Assembly: GCF_900107535.1 (NCBI RefSeq)
Contig: NZ_FNRA01000019.1
Location: 1 to 36,350 of the forward strand
DNA from: Pedobacter hartonius
GTDB taxonomy: Bacteria; Bacteroidota; Bacteroidia; Sphingobacteriales; Sphingobacteriaceae
Reading direction: 5' to 3'
DNA length: 36,350 bases
Shown here piece by piece: positions 16,485 through 26,042 of the stretch. Every line of letters begins with the position of its first letter. The first letter of the stretch is position 1. The notes under the pieces are model-generated. The model saw only the letters and a list, made by a program, of their open reading frames with translations, did not search any database and had not been told where the DNA came from. The translations under genes and the position numbers were made by a program.

Positions 16485-17393
16485 TTACTTTAATTCCAGT
16501 GAAGCTTTACCCATGGTGAAGCCGTTTGCATAGAGGATAATCGAATAAGTTCCCTTGATGAATGGTTTTGGATTTACCCATTCAAGATTGTATTCTGTAT
16601 CGTCGTTGTTATAAGACACAGTGATCATGTCACTGTATTGCATTTCCTGTCCGTCTGCTTCAAACATATTGTTCTCATTGGCAACCAGATTACCTGCAGG
16701 GTCAAAAATCCGGATATAAATCTTATGGTAATCCTTTTCTGCCAACTGATTTGGAATGATATTAAAATAGGTAATTAGCTTTTTCGCTGCTGAGGCTTTT
16801 GAAACTTCAACATTTTTGCCACTGTTCTTTACCTTGAAGGCAATCAGGCGTACGTTAAATGCTTTTAGGGCAGCACTGCTTTTGACTTTTGCCGCCAGTT
16901 CTGAATTCTTCTTTTCAAGATCTGTCGCTTTGGCCTTTTCTGAGTTTACCGAGGTCGCCAGGCTGTCCCTTTCTGATTTCAGGTAGCTATTCTCTTTCTC
17001 CAGGTGACCAATATCTTCTTTGTAATCTGATAAAAACGCTTTCAGCTTCTTCAATTCATCCTGTGCTGCTGCAAGCTCTGCGTCAGTAACGTTTCCTTTC
17101 TGCAGTGCTTTTTTCAGTTCAGCAATCTTTGTCCTTGCCTGTTGCTGTTCATTCTGAAGTTTCTCCGTTAATGCAACGTTCATCAGGTTCACTTTGTCGA
17201 ACTCTACTTCAATTTTTTCTACCTCAAGTTTTAACCTGTCTTTCTCGGTATTGGTAGTTACAAACCGCTCTTTTTCGTGCTTGTCCCTGAAAAATAGAAA
17301 TGCATTGGTTCCTAGTAATGCTAAGATAACTACGATTAAAAAATAGATTTTATTACGGTCTCCTTTGTTAACAGGATCTTTTGGGTCTGACAT
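16485..17393 (-). CDS. Membrane-anchored coiled-coil protein of unknown function
   Basis: About 302 residues if started at the second Met (MSDPKD); a Met three residues upstream is possible. One N-terminal membrane helix (around residues 16-35, IYFLIVVILALLGTNAFLFF) is followed by a long heptad-rich coiled coil (about 40-165, rich in K, E, L and A) and a globular C-terminal domain of mostly beta strands (about 170-302). The topology suggests anchoring in the inner membrane with the coiled coil projecting into the periplasm. I recognise no family. It converges on the kinase gene with 13 bp between stops. A near match to the -7 element (TATGTTCG, minus strand) lies about 65 bp upstream. Confidence 0.75.
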   Translation of the reverse strand: MSDPKDPVNKGDRNKIYFLIVVILALLGTNAFLFFRDKHEKERFVTTNTEKDRLKLEVEKIEVEFDKVNLMNVALTEKLQNEQQQARTKIAELKKALQKGNVTDAELAAAQDELKKLKAFLSDYKEDIGHLEKENSYLKSERDSLATSVNSEKAKATDLEKKNSELAAKVKSSAALKAFNVRLIAFKVKNSGKNVEVSKASAAKKLITYFNIIPNQLAEKDYHKIYIRIFDPAGNLVANENNMFEADGQEMQYSDMITVSYNNDDTEYNLEWVNPKPFIKGTYSIILYANGFTMGKASLELK

Positions 17394-17609
17394 TTGAATC
17401 AAAAAATTGAGGTCTCTTTGCTGGGTTAGTTGTTCTTACCTATTTCTAAAAAAAAACGAACATAGGATAAATTATATAATTTGTGGTAAAAAATTCTGAA
17501 AATTGTATAAGACCTTTAAAAAAAATCGTTTACTTGCTGATGACGGGAATTCCGCTCATTGGCAATTCCCCATTTTGAGTTAAACTGTACACTACCAAAA
17601 ACAACTATA

Positions 17610-19154
17610 ATGCTGAAAAAGATTGTTTTTACAATTTTCACAACTTTCATTACCCCTTACCTTCTAATTGCACAGATACCAACAAAAATTGCTCCAAAAA
17701 GGGAGTTCAGAGGGGTCTGGGTTGCTACCGTTGAGAATATCGACTGGCCATCAAAGGCTGGTCTGACAATAGACCAGCAAAAGCAGGAGCTGATCGGTTT
17801 GCTTGAACAGCATAAAAGGAGCGGTATGAATGCGATTATACTGCAGGTAAGACCGGCAGCAGACGCCTTTTATCGCAAGTCGAGGGAACCCTGGAGCCAG
17901 TGGCTGATGGGCAAACAGGGGCTTGCACCAAGCCCTGGTTATGACCCTCTTGAATTTGCGATCAAGGAGGCACATTCACGCGGAATGGAACTGCATGCAT
18001 GGTTTAATCCGTACCGCGCATCAATGGGTTCAAAATCTTTTGTAAGTGAAGACCATATGACCAGGAAAAGACCGGATCTTTTTTTTACGTACGGGGGCAA
18101 GAAACAATTTGATCCGGGAATGCCCGAAGTTCGTGAATACATCGTGCAGGTGATTCTGGATGTGGTAAAAGGATACGATGTGGACGGGATTCACTTTGAT
18201 GATTATTTTTACCCTTACCCAATCGAAGGCCAGCGTATTAATGACAGCGTGACCTTTGGTAAATATCCAAATGGTATCACGGATATAAAGGACTGGAGAA
18301 GAAACAATGTCGACCTGCTGATCAAGGAACTGGATGATAGTATTCACCATTATAAAAACTATGTGAAGTTCGGTATCAGCCCTTTCGGGATCTGGAAAAA
18401 CAGCAATGAAGATACGCTGGGTTCTGCTACTCATGGCCTTTCCAATTATCATGAGTTGTATGCAGATTCCAGGAAATGGATCAAAGAGGGCTGGGTTGAT
18501 TACATCAATCCCCAGATCTATTTCAGCTTTACAAGGAGAGCTGCCCCGTTTCCTACCTTGGTAGACTGGTGGAGCAATAATACTTACGGCAGACATCTTT
18601 ATATAGGCCAGGCCGCATATCTGGTAAACCAGCGAATGGAAGCTGCCTGGAGAAATCCACAGGAGATCCCCAACCAGATCCGGTATCTGCGGTCAAACAA
18701 CCGGGTCCAGGGAAGCATCTTCTTTAGTTCAAAATCTTTATCCACGGTAGCAAGGGGCACAGCAGATTCTTTGAAAAACGATCTCTACAGATATCCTGCC
18801 CTTCCTCCTCAAATGCCATGGCTGGACGAGATTGTTCCAAATCCACCGCAAACATTCACTGCAGACGTTACGTCTACAGGTGTTCAGCTGAAATGGACAC
18901 CACCGTTGAAGGCGGTGGATGGTGAGACAGCTTCAGGATACGTGATCTATCGCTTTAATGAGGGTGAGAAGATAAGCATCCTTGATCCTAAGAATATGCT
19001 CAGGGTAAGTTTTGAAGATTTTACATTCTTCCTGGATACGACTGCTGAAAAAGGGAAAAGATATAACTACCTGGTGACAGCGCTGGACAGGCTGAAGAAT
19101 GAAAGTGATCCGAGCGGACCTGTAGGTGTAGAGGTGAAACTGGAAGTGAAATAG
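17610..19154 (+). CDS. Exported GHL10-family glycoside hydrolase-like protein
   Basis: A 514-residue precursor with a signal peptide (MLKKIVFTIFTTFITPYLL, then IAQ). Residues about 30-370 form a GHL10 (DUF187) barrel with REFRGVWVATVENIDWP near the N terminus, MNAIILQVRPAADAFY, ELHAWFNPYRAS and DGIHFDDYFYPYP, where acidic residues in the last block are likely catalytic. The C-terminal part (about 420-514) resembles a fibronectin type III domain. Family members act on surface or cell-wall glycans, with substrate generally unproven. An in-frame ATG at 17559 would add 17 residues before the signal peptide, so 17610 is preferred. Confidence 0.85.
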   Translation: MLKKIVFTIFTTFITPYLLIAQIPTKIAPKREFRGVWVATVENIDWPSKAGLTIDQQKQELIGLLEQHKRSGMNAIILQVRPAADAFYRKSREPWSQWLMGKQGLAPSPGYDPLEFAIKEAHSRGMELHAWFNPYRASMGSKSFVSEDHMTRKRPDLFFTYGGKKQFDPGMPEVREYIVQVILDVVKGYDVDGIHFDDYFYPYPIEGQRINDSVTFGKYPNGITDIKDWRRNNVDLLIKELDDSIHHYKNYVKFGISPFGIWKNSNEDTLGSATHGLSNYHELYADSRKWIKEGWVDYINPQIYFSFTRRAAPFPTLVDWWSNNTYGRHLYIGQAAYLVNQRMEAAWRNPQEIPNQIRYLRSNNRVQGSIFFSSKSLSTVARGTADSLKNDLYRYPALPPQMPWLDEIVPNPPQTFTADVTSTGVQLKWTPPLKAVDGETASGYVIYRFNEGEKISILDPKNMLRVSFEDFTFFLDTTAEKGKRYNYLVTALDRLKNESDPSGPVGVEVKLEVK

Positions 19155-19227
19155 GTGTTTGAAGATCATCTAAGCCAGCGTACTAACCCGAGCGCTATAG
19201 GAATCTAACTATTTACATCACGCTATT

Positions 19228-19329
19228 GGATAACCTCAAAAAATAATGGATTTGTTTCAATGCCTTCTCGGCTGCACTTCAGCAGCCTGCAGCATCGAAA
19301 CAAATCCATTATTTTCAGCGAAGCCAGGA
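19228..19329 (-). repeat. Conserved-loop hairpin repeat, copy 2 (inverted)
   Basis: Stem 19240-19263 with 19292-19315 (24 bp, one mismatch) and a 28-nt loop 19264-19291. The exact 14-bp flank CAGCGAAGCCAGGA (19316-19329) and the other flank GGATAACCTC (19228-19237) match copy 1 at 827-932 in reverse complement, as do 21 of 28 loop bases; the outer stem arms have a different sequence. It separates the convergent GHL10 and M16 genes and probably acts as a two-way terminator. Confidence 0.75.
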
Positions 19330-19364
19330 AACCTTTTTAAACTAAATCAGCTCCCTGGCAGCGG

Positions 19365-22217
19365 TTATTTCTTCGGCATCAGTACCAGGCGGATGTAGTT
19401 GTTTTCGTCCAGGTATTTCCGGGCAGTAGCCTTTGAAGATTCAACAGAAACCGCATCAACACGTTGTTTGCTGGTCAGCACCAGATTTAAATCATCGCCA
19501 TATTTCAGTCGGTTGCTCAGGTAACCAAGCCAGTATCCGTTATTGCGCAGGCTGAGTTCCATTTGACGGTGCTCTTCAGACTTGAATTTGGAGATGTCGT
19601 CTGCCGTAGCACCATTGGTTTTTATATTCTTTACCTCATCAAGTGCCGCTGCAATCAGTTTTTCTACATTGGCTGTGGCACAACTGAAGGAGATCGTGAA
19701 GAAATAATGCGCGTTTGGATATTTGCCAACATTCAGGCCAACTGAGGGGCTGTAAACGCCACTTTCCTTCTCACGCAGCCTTTCCAGGATTTTGTTTTCC
19801 AGTGCACTTTTTACTGCTTCCAGCTGAACGTTATTCCCGGCTGTAAAGTCATAATCCCCGTGGAGATACAGTTGTACGCTTGCTTTGTCTTCCAGTCCTT
19901 TATAGACGGTTTTACTGACTATCCCTTTTGGAGGGTTGGCGCCTATATCTGCAAAATCCTGTTTTTTGTTCAGGGCAGGCAGGCTGGCGATATAGGTTTC
20001 TACGAGCGGCTTAATGGTAGCGAGGTCGAAATTACCTACGAATACAAAGTTTTGTTCTCCAAGATCAGCAAAACGGTCTTTGTAGAAAGCAAATGCTTTA
20101 TCCAGGGAAAGCTTGTCAAGATCGGCCATTGTAGTGGGCATATTTCTTTTGTTATAGGAAGAAAGTACCGCCTGTACGGTATCCGCAAAGACACTTGCCG
20201 GATCGGCATCTTTATTTTCGAGGCTCACCTTAAAATCACTGATGTTCTTATTATAGATCTCTGTATCCTTACGTGGGTTTGTGGCATAGGCGTATACCAT
20301 TTTGAAGGCAGTTTCCATATCTTTTGGCGATGAGCTGCCTGTAAAGCCCTGGTAGAGCTCGTCAATATATGAACCGGCTCTTCCTGTGTTTCCGGCCAGC
20401 AGTTTGTTCAGCTGTGAAGGATTGAAATCACCAACGCCGCTTTGTGGGATGATACCCGAAAAGTCGGCCGACTGGTAGTCGTTCCGATCTGCCAGAGATG
20501 TTCCGCCTTTGCCGAAAGAGCTGAAAATGATCTGGTCGTTTTTGAAATCGGTAGGTTTAAGGAGAACTTTAATGCCGTTGCTGAGTGTCCATTCGGTAAC
20601 GCCTATGTCCTCAAATTTCTTCTCTGCTGTAACCTTACCTGCGGTGGGGATTTGAGCCAGGAGAGGCTTGTTAACAGCGTCATCTATGTAAGGCGTAATA
20701 TTTTTACCCGCATTATTAAATGCTGCAAGCAGTGCTGCCGGGGTAGGCAGGTTTGCTTTTTCCTTTTCAGGTGCCTGAATAAGTAAAATCTGGTTGTTTG
20801 GCGTAATCAGTGTTTTTGCCAGTGCGTTTACCTGTGCGAGGGTAATTGAAGCGAGGTTTCTCTTCATTTCGGCATAACTGAAATCAATAGATCCCATTGG
20901 GGAACCTGTAAGGAAATTGCCCAGGTATTGCTGAACGAATGCAGAAGAAGCAGTTTTGTCTTTTTCCCTTAGTTTCTTTTCATTTCCGGCCTCGGCGTTT
21001 CTTTTGGTCACATCCAGCTCAGATTGTACGAATCCGTATTTTGCAACTCTTTCGGTCTCCGCCACTGCTGCAGTAATCGCTGTTTCCAGGTCCTTACCGG
21101 ATTTAGCCGCAACTACGGTTTGGAAGGCGTTCATTCCTGCAACCATCCCTCCCTGGAAAGGTTCGTAGGTGCTTTGGGCGAATAAGAAGGGGGCATTTCC
21201 CTTTTGCAGTATTTCCTGGAAACGTGCGGCGATCATGGTGTTGATCATGTTGTACATCAGGTTTTTCCTGAGGTCGGCCGTGGTTTTTGTAACACTGGCA
21301 GGATGTTTATAGATGGCGAAAGCTACGTTGTACTGCTGTTCCGGATCGGTGATGATCTTTACCAACGGCTCTTTGTTGTCCGGAAGCGTGTATTTTATCC
21401 TTTCTTTTTCCTTTACCGGGTTTTTCAGGTCGGAGAAATTGGCGATGATCAGTTTCTCGACCTCATTCACATCAAAGTCGCCCACGGCAATCACCGCCTG
21501 CAGATCGGGCCTGTACCAGTCGGCATAAAAGTTTTTGATCTTGTCATGTGTAAAAGTCCGGAGCAGGTCAACCTTGCCGATGGGGATGCGGGTTGCATAT
21601 CTGGAATCCTTAAGCAGCACAGGGAGCAGCTGTTTGCTTATCCTTTCCTGCGAATTCTTACCCCGCTGGCGATCTTCTTCGATGATCACACCGCGTTCCC
21701 GGTCTATTTCTTCTCCATCCATGGTCATACGCCCGGCCCAGTTGGACAGGATCTTAAATCCCGTTTTAAAGACCTCAGTACTATCCGTTGGGATAGGTAA
21801 CTGGTAGACGGTCTGGTCAAAGCCTGTGTACGCATTCAGGTCTGCACCAAAACGTACGCCTGCTTTCTGAAGATAGTTGATGATGTCATTTTTAGGGAAG
21901 TCCCTTGTGCCGTTAAATGCCATGTGTTCTGTAAAATGTGCCAGTCCCTGCTGATCATCATTTTCCATCAGGGAACCGATGCGGTTGGCCAGGTAAAGCT
22001 CTGCGCGTTTTTTGGGTTCTGTGTTTTTCCTGATATAATAGGTAAGGCCATTTGGCAGCTTTCCTGTTTTGACATCTGGATCATTGGGGATAGGTTTTCC
22101 AGCAATTACTGGGGCCGACTGTTTAGGTTGAACAGTTCTTTTTTGCGCTGATACAGGACTGCCAGCTGCAATGCATACAGCGATTCCTAATAAGGCAAAA
22201 CCGATTCTTTTAATCAT
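19365..22217 (-). CDS. Exported M16-family zinc metallopeptidase (pitrilysin/PqqL type)
   Basis: A 950-residue protein with a signal peptide (IGFALLGIAVCIAAG, cleavage near SAQ). The first M16 domain holds the inverted zinc motif HFTEH (94-98), part of AHFTEHMAFNGT. Four repeated M16-type domains fit the length, as in PqqL/pitrilysin-like enzymes that degrade small proteins and peptides within a closed chamber. Location is periplasmic or envelope from the signal peptide. It is transcribed alone and converges on the hairpin repeat. Substrate unknown. Confidence 0.9.
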   Translation of the reverse strand: MIKRIGFALLGIAVCIAAGSPVSAQKRTVQPKQSAPVIAGKPIPNDPDVKTGKLPNGLTYYIRKNTEPKKRAELYLANRIGSLMENDDQQGLAHFTEHMAFNGTRDFPKNDIINYLQKAGVRFGADLNAYTGFDQTVYQLPIPTDSTEVFKTGFKILSNWAGRMTMDGEEIDRERGVIIEEDRQRGKNSQERISKQLLPVLLKDSRYATRIPIGKVDLLRTFTHDKIKNFYADWYRPDLQAVIAVGDFDVNEVEKLIIANFSDLKNPVKEKERIKYTLPDNKEPLVKIITDPEQQYNVAFAIYKHPASVTKTTADLRKNLMYNMINTMIAARFQEILQKGNAPFLFAQSTYEPFQGGMVAGMNAFQTVVAAKSGKDLETAITAAVAETERVAKYGFVQSELDVTKRNAEAGNEKKLREKDKTASSAFVQQYLGNFLTGSPMGSIDFSYAEMKRNLASITLAQVNALAKTLITPNNQILLIQAPEKEKANLPTPAALLAAFNNAGKNITPYIDDAVNKPLLAQIPTAGKVTAEKKFEDIGVTEWTLSNGIKVLLKPTDFKNDQIIFSSFGKGGTSLADRNDYQSADFSGIIPQSGVGDFNPSQLNKLLAGNTGRAGSYIDELYQGFTGSSSPKDMETAFKMVYAYATNPRKDTEIYNKNISDFKVSLENKDADPASVFADTVQAVLSSYNKRNMPTTMADLDKLSLDKAFAFYKDRFADLGEQNFVFVGNFDLATIKPLVETYIASLPALNKKQDFADIGANPPKGIVSKTVYKGLEDKASVQLYLHGDYDFTAGNNVQLEAVKSALENKILERLREKESGVYSPSVGLNVGKYPNAHYFFTISFSCATANVEKLIAAALDEVKNIKTNGATADDISKFKSEEHRQMELSLRNNGYWLGYLSNRLKYGDDLNLVLTSKQRVDAVSVESSKATARKYLDENNYIRLVLMPKK

Positions 22218-22473
22218 GTTTTTTTTGTAAAGTATATGGTGTTAAGTTAATTCCGGAAAAATAATATGGGTTTTTTTATCGGAGAGTGATGATTTAAAAT
22301 ATTTGGTCTTTGACATGGTTAAATATTTGGTGCAGAGGATTAAGCACGCCGTAAATATAAAGAAGTATGATTGTTTAAGGAATAAAATGCAATGGTTTTT
22401 ATGTTGGGGAGCAATATTTACATAAATATTAAGTGCTTGCGGCTGTTAATTAAAGATGTGCTGTTTTTTTTTA

Positions 22474-22481
22474 TATTTTTG
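22474..22481 (+). promoter_or_regulatory. -7 element for the 71-aa gene
   Basis: TATTTTTG matches TAnnTTTG and lies 20 nt before the ATG at 22502; no TTG is at the canonical spacing. The rest of the 284-bp gap upstream is AT-rich and shows no gene. Confidence 0.5.
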
Positions 22482-22501
22482 CAATATAGAATTTATATAT
22501 T

Positions 22502-22717
22502 ATGGCAAGTTTTACATTCACTCCTGAAACGGCACAAAGGGTTAAGATCAAAGTTCTGAGGAAATACAGAGAGTTGGCTAAAGAGAACTTATCATTTGCT
22601 CCTGGTAATGAAGATCAATTGGTAGATCAACTGACACATTTACTAAAAAGGGATGTAAGATACGTTGAATTTACTATTAATAAAGCGCTTGCAGACCCTG
22701 ACGGAAACAGGTTATAA
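22502..22717 (+). CDS. Small conserved-looking protein of unknown function
   Basis: 71 residues, starting MASFTFTPETAQRVKIKVLRK. It is rich in charged residues, has no signal peptide, no membrane helix and no cysteines, and is predicted by eye to be mostly helical (residues 8-25 and 35-62). A -7 element sits 20 nt upstream and the codon use matches the neighbours, so it is likely real. The gap to the S41 protease gene is 83 bp. I do not recognise a family. Confidence 0.65.
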   Translation: MASFTFTPETAQRVKIKVLRKYRELAKENLSFAPGNEDQLVDQLTHLLKRDVRYVEFTINKALADPDGNRL

Positions 22718-22800
22718 TTTCAAGCGGACCTCTCAACAATAAGGCCTGATGGGCATTTTGGCTCAAAAGGGTGTAAGCTCATCTCTTTTAACAAAATTGC

Positions 22801-24501
22801 ATGCTCATGAAGAAACTTAAGTTTGCATTGCTGATGGCAACTGTTGCAGTTGCTACCTTAACCTGGTCTTTCAAAGAAGATCTTTTTCTGGTCTCTAAAA
22901 ATCTGGATATTTTTGCATCGCTGTACAAGGAGATCAGCATCAACTATGTAGAGGAAACTGATCCGGCGGAACTGATGAAGAACGGGATTGATGCGATGCT
23001 GGAGACGCTGGATCCATATACCGTATACGTCCCGGAATCAGAGGTTGAAGATTTCAAACTGAAATATGTAAGCACACAATTTGGAGGAATAGGGGTAAGC
23101 ACCGTCTTTATTGAGGGAAAGCTTTTTGTCAATGAAATTACCGAGGGTTATCCTGCGTTCAGGCAGGGCATTCTGGCGGGCGATCAGATCATGAAGATCA
23201 ACGGGGCAGAGGTCAGGGGGAAAGACCGTCTGCAGGTGAGCCAGCTGCTGCGTGGCCCGCGCGGGTCTGCACTGGACCTGCTTATTCTCAGGGATGGAAG
23301 TTTAATCCGGAAAGAGCTGATCCGTGATGAGATCAGGCAGCCAAATGTGATTTATTCCGGAATGGTAGGCGACATTGCCTACATCAGGCTGGACAAATTT
23401 CTGGAAAATTCTGCCCAGGAAGTACAAAATGCGGCTATAGAATTAAATAAGCAACACCCAAGGGGAATGATCCTGGACTTGAGGTACAATGGTGGAGGTA
23501 TTTTGCAGGAAGCTGTGAAAATTGTAAACCTGTTTGTCAGTAAAGACATGGTGATCGTCACCCAAAAGGGGCGTAACCCTGAAAAAACCATCAATTACAG
23601 GACCAATACTATTCCTCTTTTACCGGAGCTACCGCTTACTGTACTGATCAACGGAGCATCGGCTTCTGCATCGGAGATTGTTGCCGGAGCGTTGCAGGAT
23701 CTGGACCGGGCAGTCATCATCGGGCAGCGCAGTTACGGAAAGGGCCTTGTTCAGCAGACGTTTAACCTTCCTTACAACAGCCTGGTAAAGGTTACCGTGG
23801 CCAAGTATTTTACGCCTTCCGGAAGATGTATTCAGGCAATTGATTATTCGCATAAGAGTGCGCTCGGGAAAAGCGGGAGAATAGCAGATTCCCTGATCGC
23901 AAAATTCAACACGAGGACAGGCCGAAGCGTATATGACGGGAATGGTATTTATCCGGACGTTGTGGTTGGTACTACCAAATTAAGCCCGCTTACCATCTCT
24001 TTAATCAGCAAAAGTATGTTCTTCGATTTTGCCAATAGCTATAAGAAGAGCCATGCTTCAATTGCGGCTGCCGGCGATTTCAGGATGAGCGATGAAGAGT
24101 ATAATACTTTTATTACTACACTGGAAGGAAAGGACTACGCCTATGTATCGAATACGGAGAAGTTACTTGCAGACCTGAAGACAGAGGCAGAGAAGGAGCA
24201 GAAGCTGGCAGAAGTAAAGAGTGACCTGGATGATTTGAAAGCAAAAATGCTGATTGCTAAAAAAACGGACCTGCTGACCCATAAGGCAGAAATCAAAAGG
24301 ATACTGGAGAGCCAGATCGTGAGCCGTTACTATTTTGAAAAAGGTAGAATAGTGCAGGCATTCCAGTATGATAAGGAGTTGGATGCAGCGAAGTCTGTAT
24401 TGGCCAGTTCCACTAAAATGCTTGCAATATTAAAAGGTGAAGGCGCTTATAAAACCATTGGCGACCCTGCGAAAACGATCGCAGATGCCGACAATAATTA
24501 A
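22801..24501 (+). CDS. C-terminal processing peptidase, S41 family
   Basis: A 566-residue tail-specific protease with an N-terminal signal or membrane anchor (FALLMATVAVATLTW, about 8-22). A PDZ domain spans about 85-165 (FGGIGV and GILAGDQIMKING), followed by the S41 core: LRYNGGG (227-233), the catalytic serine segment SASASEI (about 287-293) and the lysine of SYGKGLVQ (Lys314), together forming the Ser-Lys dyad. A helical tail follows. Such proteases trim or degrade envelope proteins. Met1 and Met3 are both possible starts. Its stop codon overlaps the stop of the convergent ferredoxin gene. Confidence 0.92.
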   Translation: MLMKKLKFALLMATVAVATLTWSFKEDLFLVSKNLDIFASLYKEISINYVEETDPAELMKNGIDAMLETLDPYTVYVPESEVEDFKLKYVSTQFGGIGVSTVFIEGKLFVNEITEGYPAFRQGILAGDQIMKINGAEVRGKDRLQVSQLLRGPRGSALDLLILRDGSLIRKELIRDEIRQPNVIYSGMVGDIAYIRLDKFLENSAQEVQNAAIELNKQHPRGMILDLRYNGGGILQEAVKIVNLFVSKDMVIVTQKGRNPEKTINYRTNTIPLLPELPLTVLINGASASASEIVAGALQDLDRAVIIGQRSYGKGLVQQTFNLPYNSLVKVTVAKYFTPSGRCIQAIDYSHKSALGKSGRIADSLIAKFNTRTGRSVYDGNGIYPDVVVGTTKLSPLTISLISKSMFFDFANSYKKSHASIAAAGDFRMSDEEYNTFITTLEGKDYAYVSNTEKLLADLKTEAEKEQKLAEVKSDLDDLKAKMLIAKKTDLLTHKAEIKRILESQIVSRYYFEKGRIVQAFQYDKELDAAKSVLASSTKMLAILKGEGAYKTIGDPAKTIADADNN

Positions 24502-24824
24502 GTTCCGTGTAATTTAACTACCAGTCCGTCCATGTCATGGCTGAGCTGCAACTGACAAGCCAGTCTTGAATTGGGTAAAAGGTCAGGTAAAGTATCGAGC
24601 ATCGCATATTCGTCGTCAGTCATTTCCTTTAACTTTTCTTCGCCCTCCAGAACGTCAACACAGCAGGTAGCACAAAGTGCCATTCCGCCGCAGGTTGCCA
24701 GGATATCATATTCGCAGGCTTTAAGATATTCCATTAAACTCAGGCCCATATCCACGGGCGCTTCCAAAGCAGTTAGGCTACCATCAGGATTTTGGACGTG
24801 TACGGTAATATTATTTTCTTCCAT
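24498..24824 (-). CDS. [2Fe-2S] ferredoxin, adrenodoxin-like cysteine spacing
   Basis: 108 residues. Cluster ligands Cys45, Cys51, Cys54 and Cys90 follow C-x5-C-x2-C-x35-C, the spacing of adrenodoxin/ISC-type ferredoxins. Two extra cysteines, Cys37 and Cys55, are close by. It starts only 2 bp after the ferredoxin reductase gene ends, so the pair is one operon and presumably one electron-transfer chain from NADPH to an unidentified acceptor. The stop shares bases with the stop of the convergent protease gene. Confidence 0.9.
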   Translation of the reverse strand: MEENNITVHVQNPDGSLTALEAPVDMGLSLMEYLKACEYDILATCGGMALCATCCVDVLEGEEKLKEMTDDEYAMLDTLPDLLPNSRLACQLQLSHDMDGLVVKLHGT

Positions 24825-24826
24825 TC

Positions 24827-25837
24827 TTAAAATTCTGCTACTCCATTTACAGTGGTATATTTCATCGTGTATTTAACACCTGGATTCATATACTGGTAAG
24901 CACTATGGCTCATCAATGCTGCTTCATGGAAGCCACAAAGGATCAGTTTTAATTTGTTTGTATAAGTGTTGATATCTCCGATGGCATAGATGCCCGGGAT
25001 ATTTGTAGAATAGTCGTCTGTATTCACCTCGATAGCACTCTTGTTGATGTTCAGGTTCCATTGTTCAATAGGGCCTAATTTAGGACTTAATCCGAAAAGA
25101 GGGATCAGGTGGTCAGCTTCAACAATTGTAGGTTCCAGTGTTTTGTTATGGATGATCTCTACTGTTTCCAGTTTACCTTCTCCGGATACAGATTTAAGGT
25201 TACTGTTCAAAATCAGGTTGATTTTTCCGCTTTCTGCGAGTTCCATTACTTTGTTTACCGAATCCGGGGCACCGCGGAAACTTTCACTGCGGTGAACCAG
25301 AGTCAATTCATCAACGATATCAGCAAGGAAGATCGTCCAGTCAAGAGCTGAATCACCACCGCCGGCAATTACCATTTTCTGTCCCCTGTATTTTTCAGGA
25401 TCAAGGATCATGTAATTTACACCTCGGCCATTTTCAAACTGCTCCAGTCCTTCAACGGCTGGTTTGCGGGGTTCGAAACAACCAAGTCCTCCTGCGATCA
25501 CTACAACTTTGGATTCTATGACAGTACCCATGTTGGTTGTTAATACAAAGTCTCCTTCACCTCGTTTTTCCAGACCTTCGATCCGCTCTCCCAGAGTAAA
25601 GCCGGGATGAAAGGGTTTAGCTTGCTCAAGCAGATTATCTACCAGTTCCTGTGCCAGAACACTAGGATAACCAGGAATGTCGTATATCGGTTTTTTAGGA
25701 TATATTTCAGAAAGCTGACCGCCAATCTGGGGTAAATAATCAACCAAATGACAACGCATTTTTAATAAACCTGCTTCGAAAATAGCAAACAACCCTACGG
25801 GTCCGGCGCCTATGATGGCTATATCTGTAGAAATCAT
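24827..25837 (-). CDS. Ferredoxin-NADP reductase, thioredoxin-reductase-like type
   Basis: A 336-residue two-domain flavoprotein. FAD-binding GAGPVG is at 10-15, the FAD-side segment PQIGGQL at 36-42, and the NADPH-binding GGGDSA at 159-164, followed by HRSESFRGAP; AIGDINTY closes the FAD domain. There is no CxxC redox motif, so it is not a thioredoxin reductase but fits the YumC-type FNR group. A -7 element TATTTTTG lies on the minus strand at 25869-25862. The ferredoxin gene follows after 2 bp and is the likely electron acceptor. Confidence 0.9.
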   Translation of the reverse strand: MISTDIAIIGAGPVGLFAIFEAGLLKMRCHLVDYLPQIGGQLSEIYPKKPIYDIPGYPSVLAQELVDNLLEQAKPFHPGFTLGERIEGLEKRGEGDFVLTTNMGTVIESKVVVIAGGLGCFEPRKPAVEGLEQFENGRGVNYMILDPEKYRGQKMVIAGGGDSALDWTIFLADIVDELTLVHRSESFRGAPDSVNKVMELAESGKINLILNSNLKSVSGEGKLETVEIIHNKTLEPTIVEADHLIPLFGLSPKLGPIEQWNLNINKSAIEVNTDDYSTNIPGIYAIGDINTYTNKLKLILCGFHEAALMSHSAYQYMNPGVKYTMKYTTVNGVAEF

Positions 25838-25999
25838 GTATTTAAATTTGACGCGAATTTACAAAAATAGTTTGTAATGGTTCTGAATTGCCTGCAATTG
25901 GTGCAAATTTTAGTTAAGTCTGACAAAGTTGACAGATGTAATCGTCTTTATTGGCCCTTTTTGGGGGTAAAACTGGTGCATTCTGTTCAAAATTTATTT

Positions 26000-26034
26000 T
26001 TGAGTATGATTGATAAAATGGTTGACTATCTTTG
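26000..26034 (+). promoter_or_regulatory. Promoter of lpxH
   Basis: TTG at 26000-26002 and TATCTTTG at 26027-26034 (24-nt spacing). The -7 element begins after the upstream in-frame ATG (26010), so that codon would not be transcribed and the ATG at 26043 is the start. Confidence 0.6.
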
Positions 26035-26042
26035 AACTACTG

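Noticed and set aside
19228..19329. Integron attC site interpretation of the hairpin repeat
   Set aside because: Although it is an imperfect palindrome, the flanks do not fit the RYYYAAC/GTTRRRY boxes and no cassette-type genes or intI are nearby.
19860..20333. 157-aa ORF and several others opposite the M16 peptidase
   Set aside because: They are antisense to a full-length enzyme with signal peptide and zinc motif.
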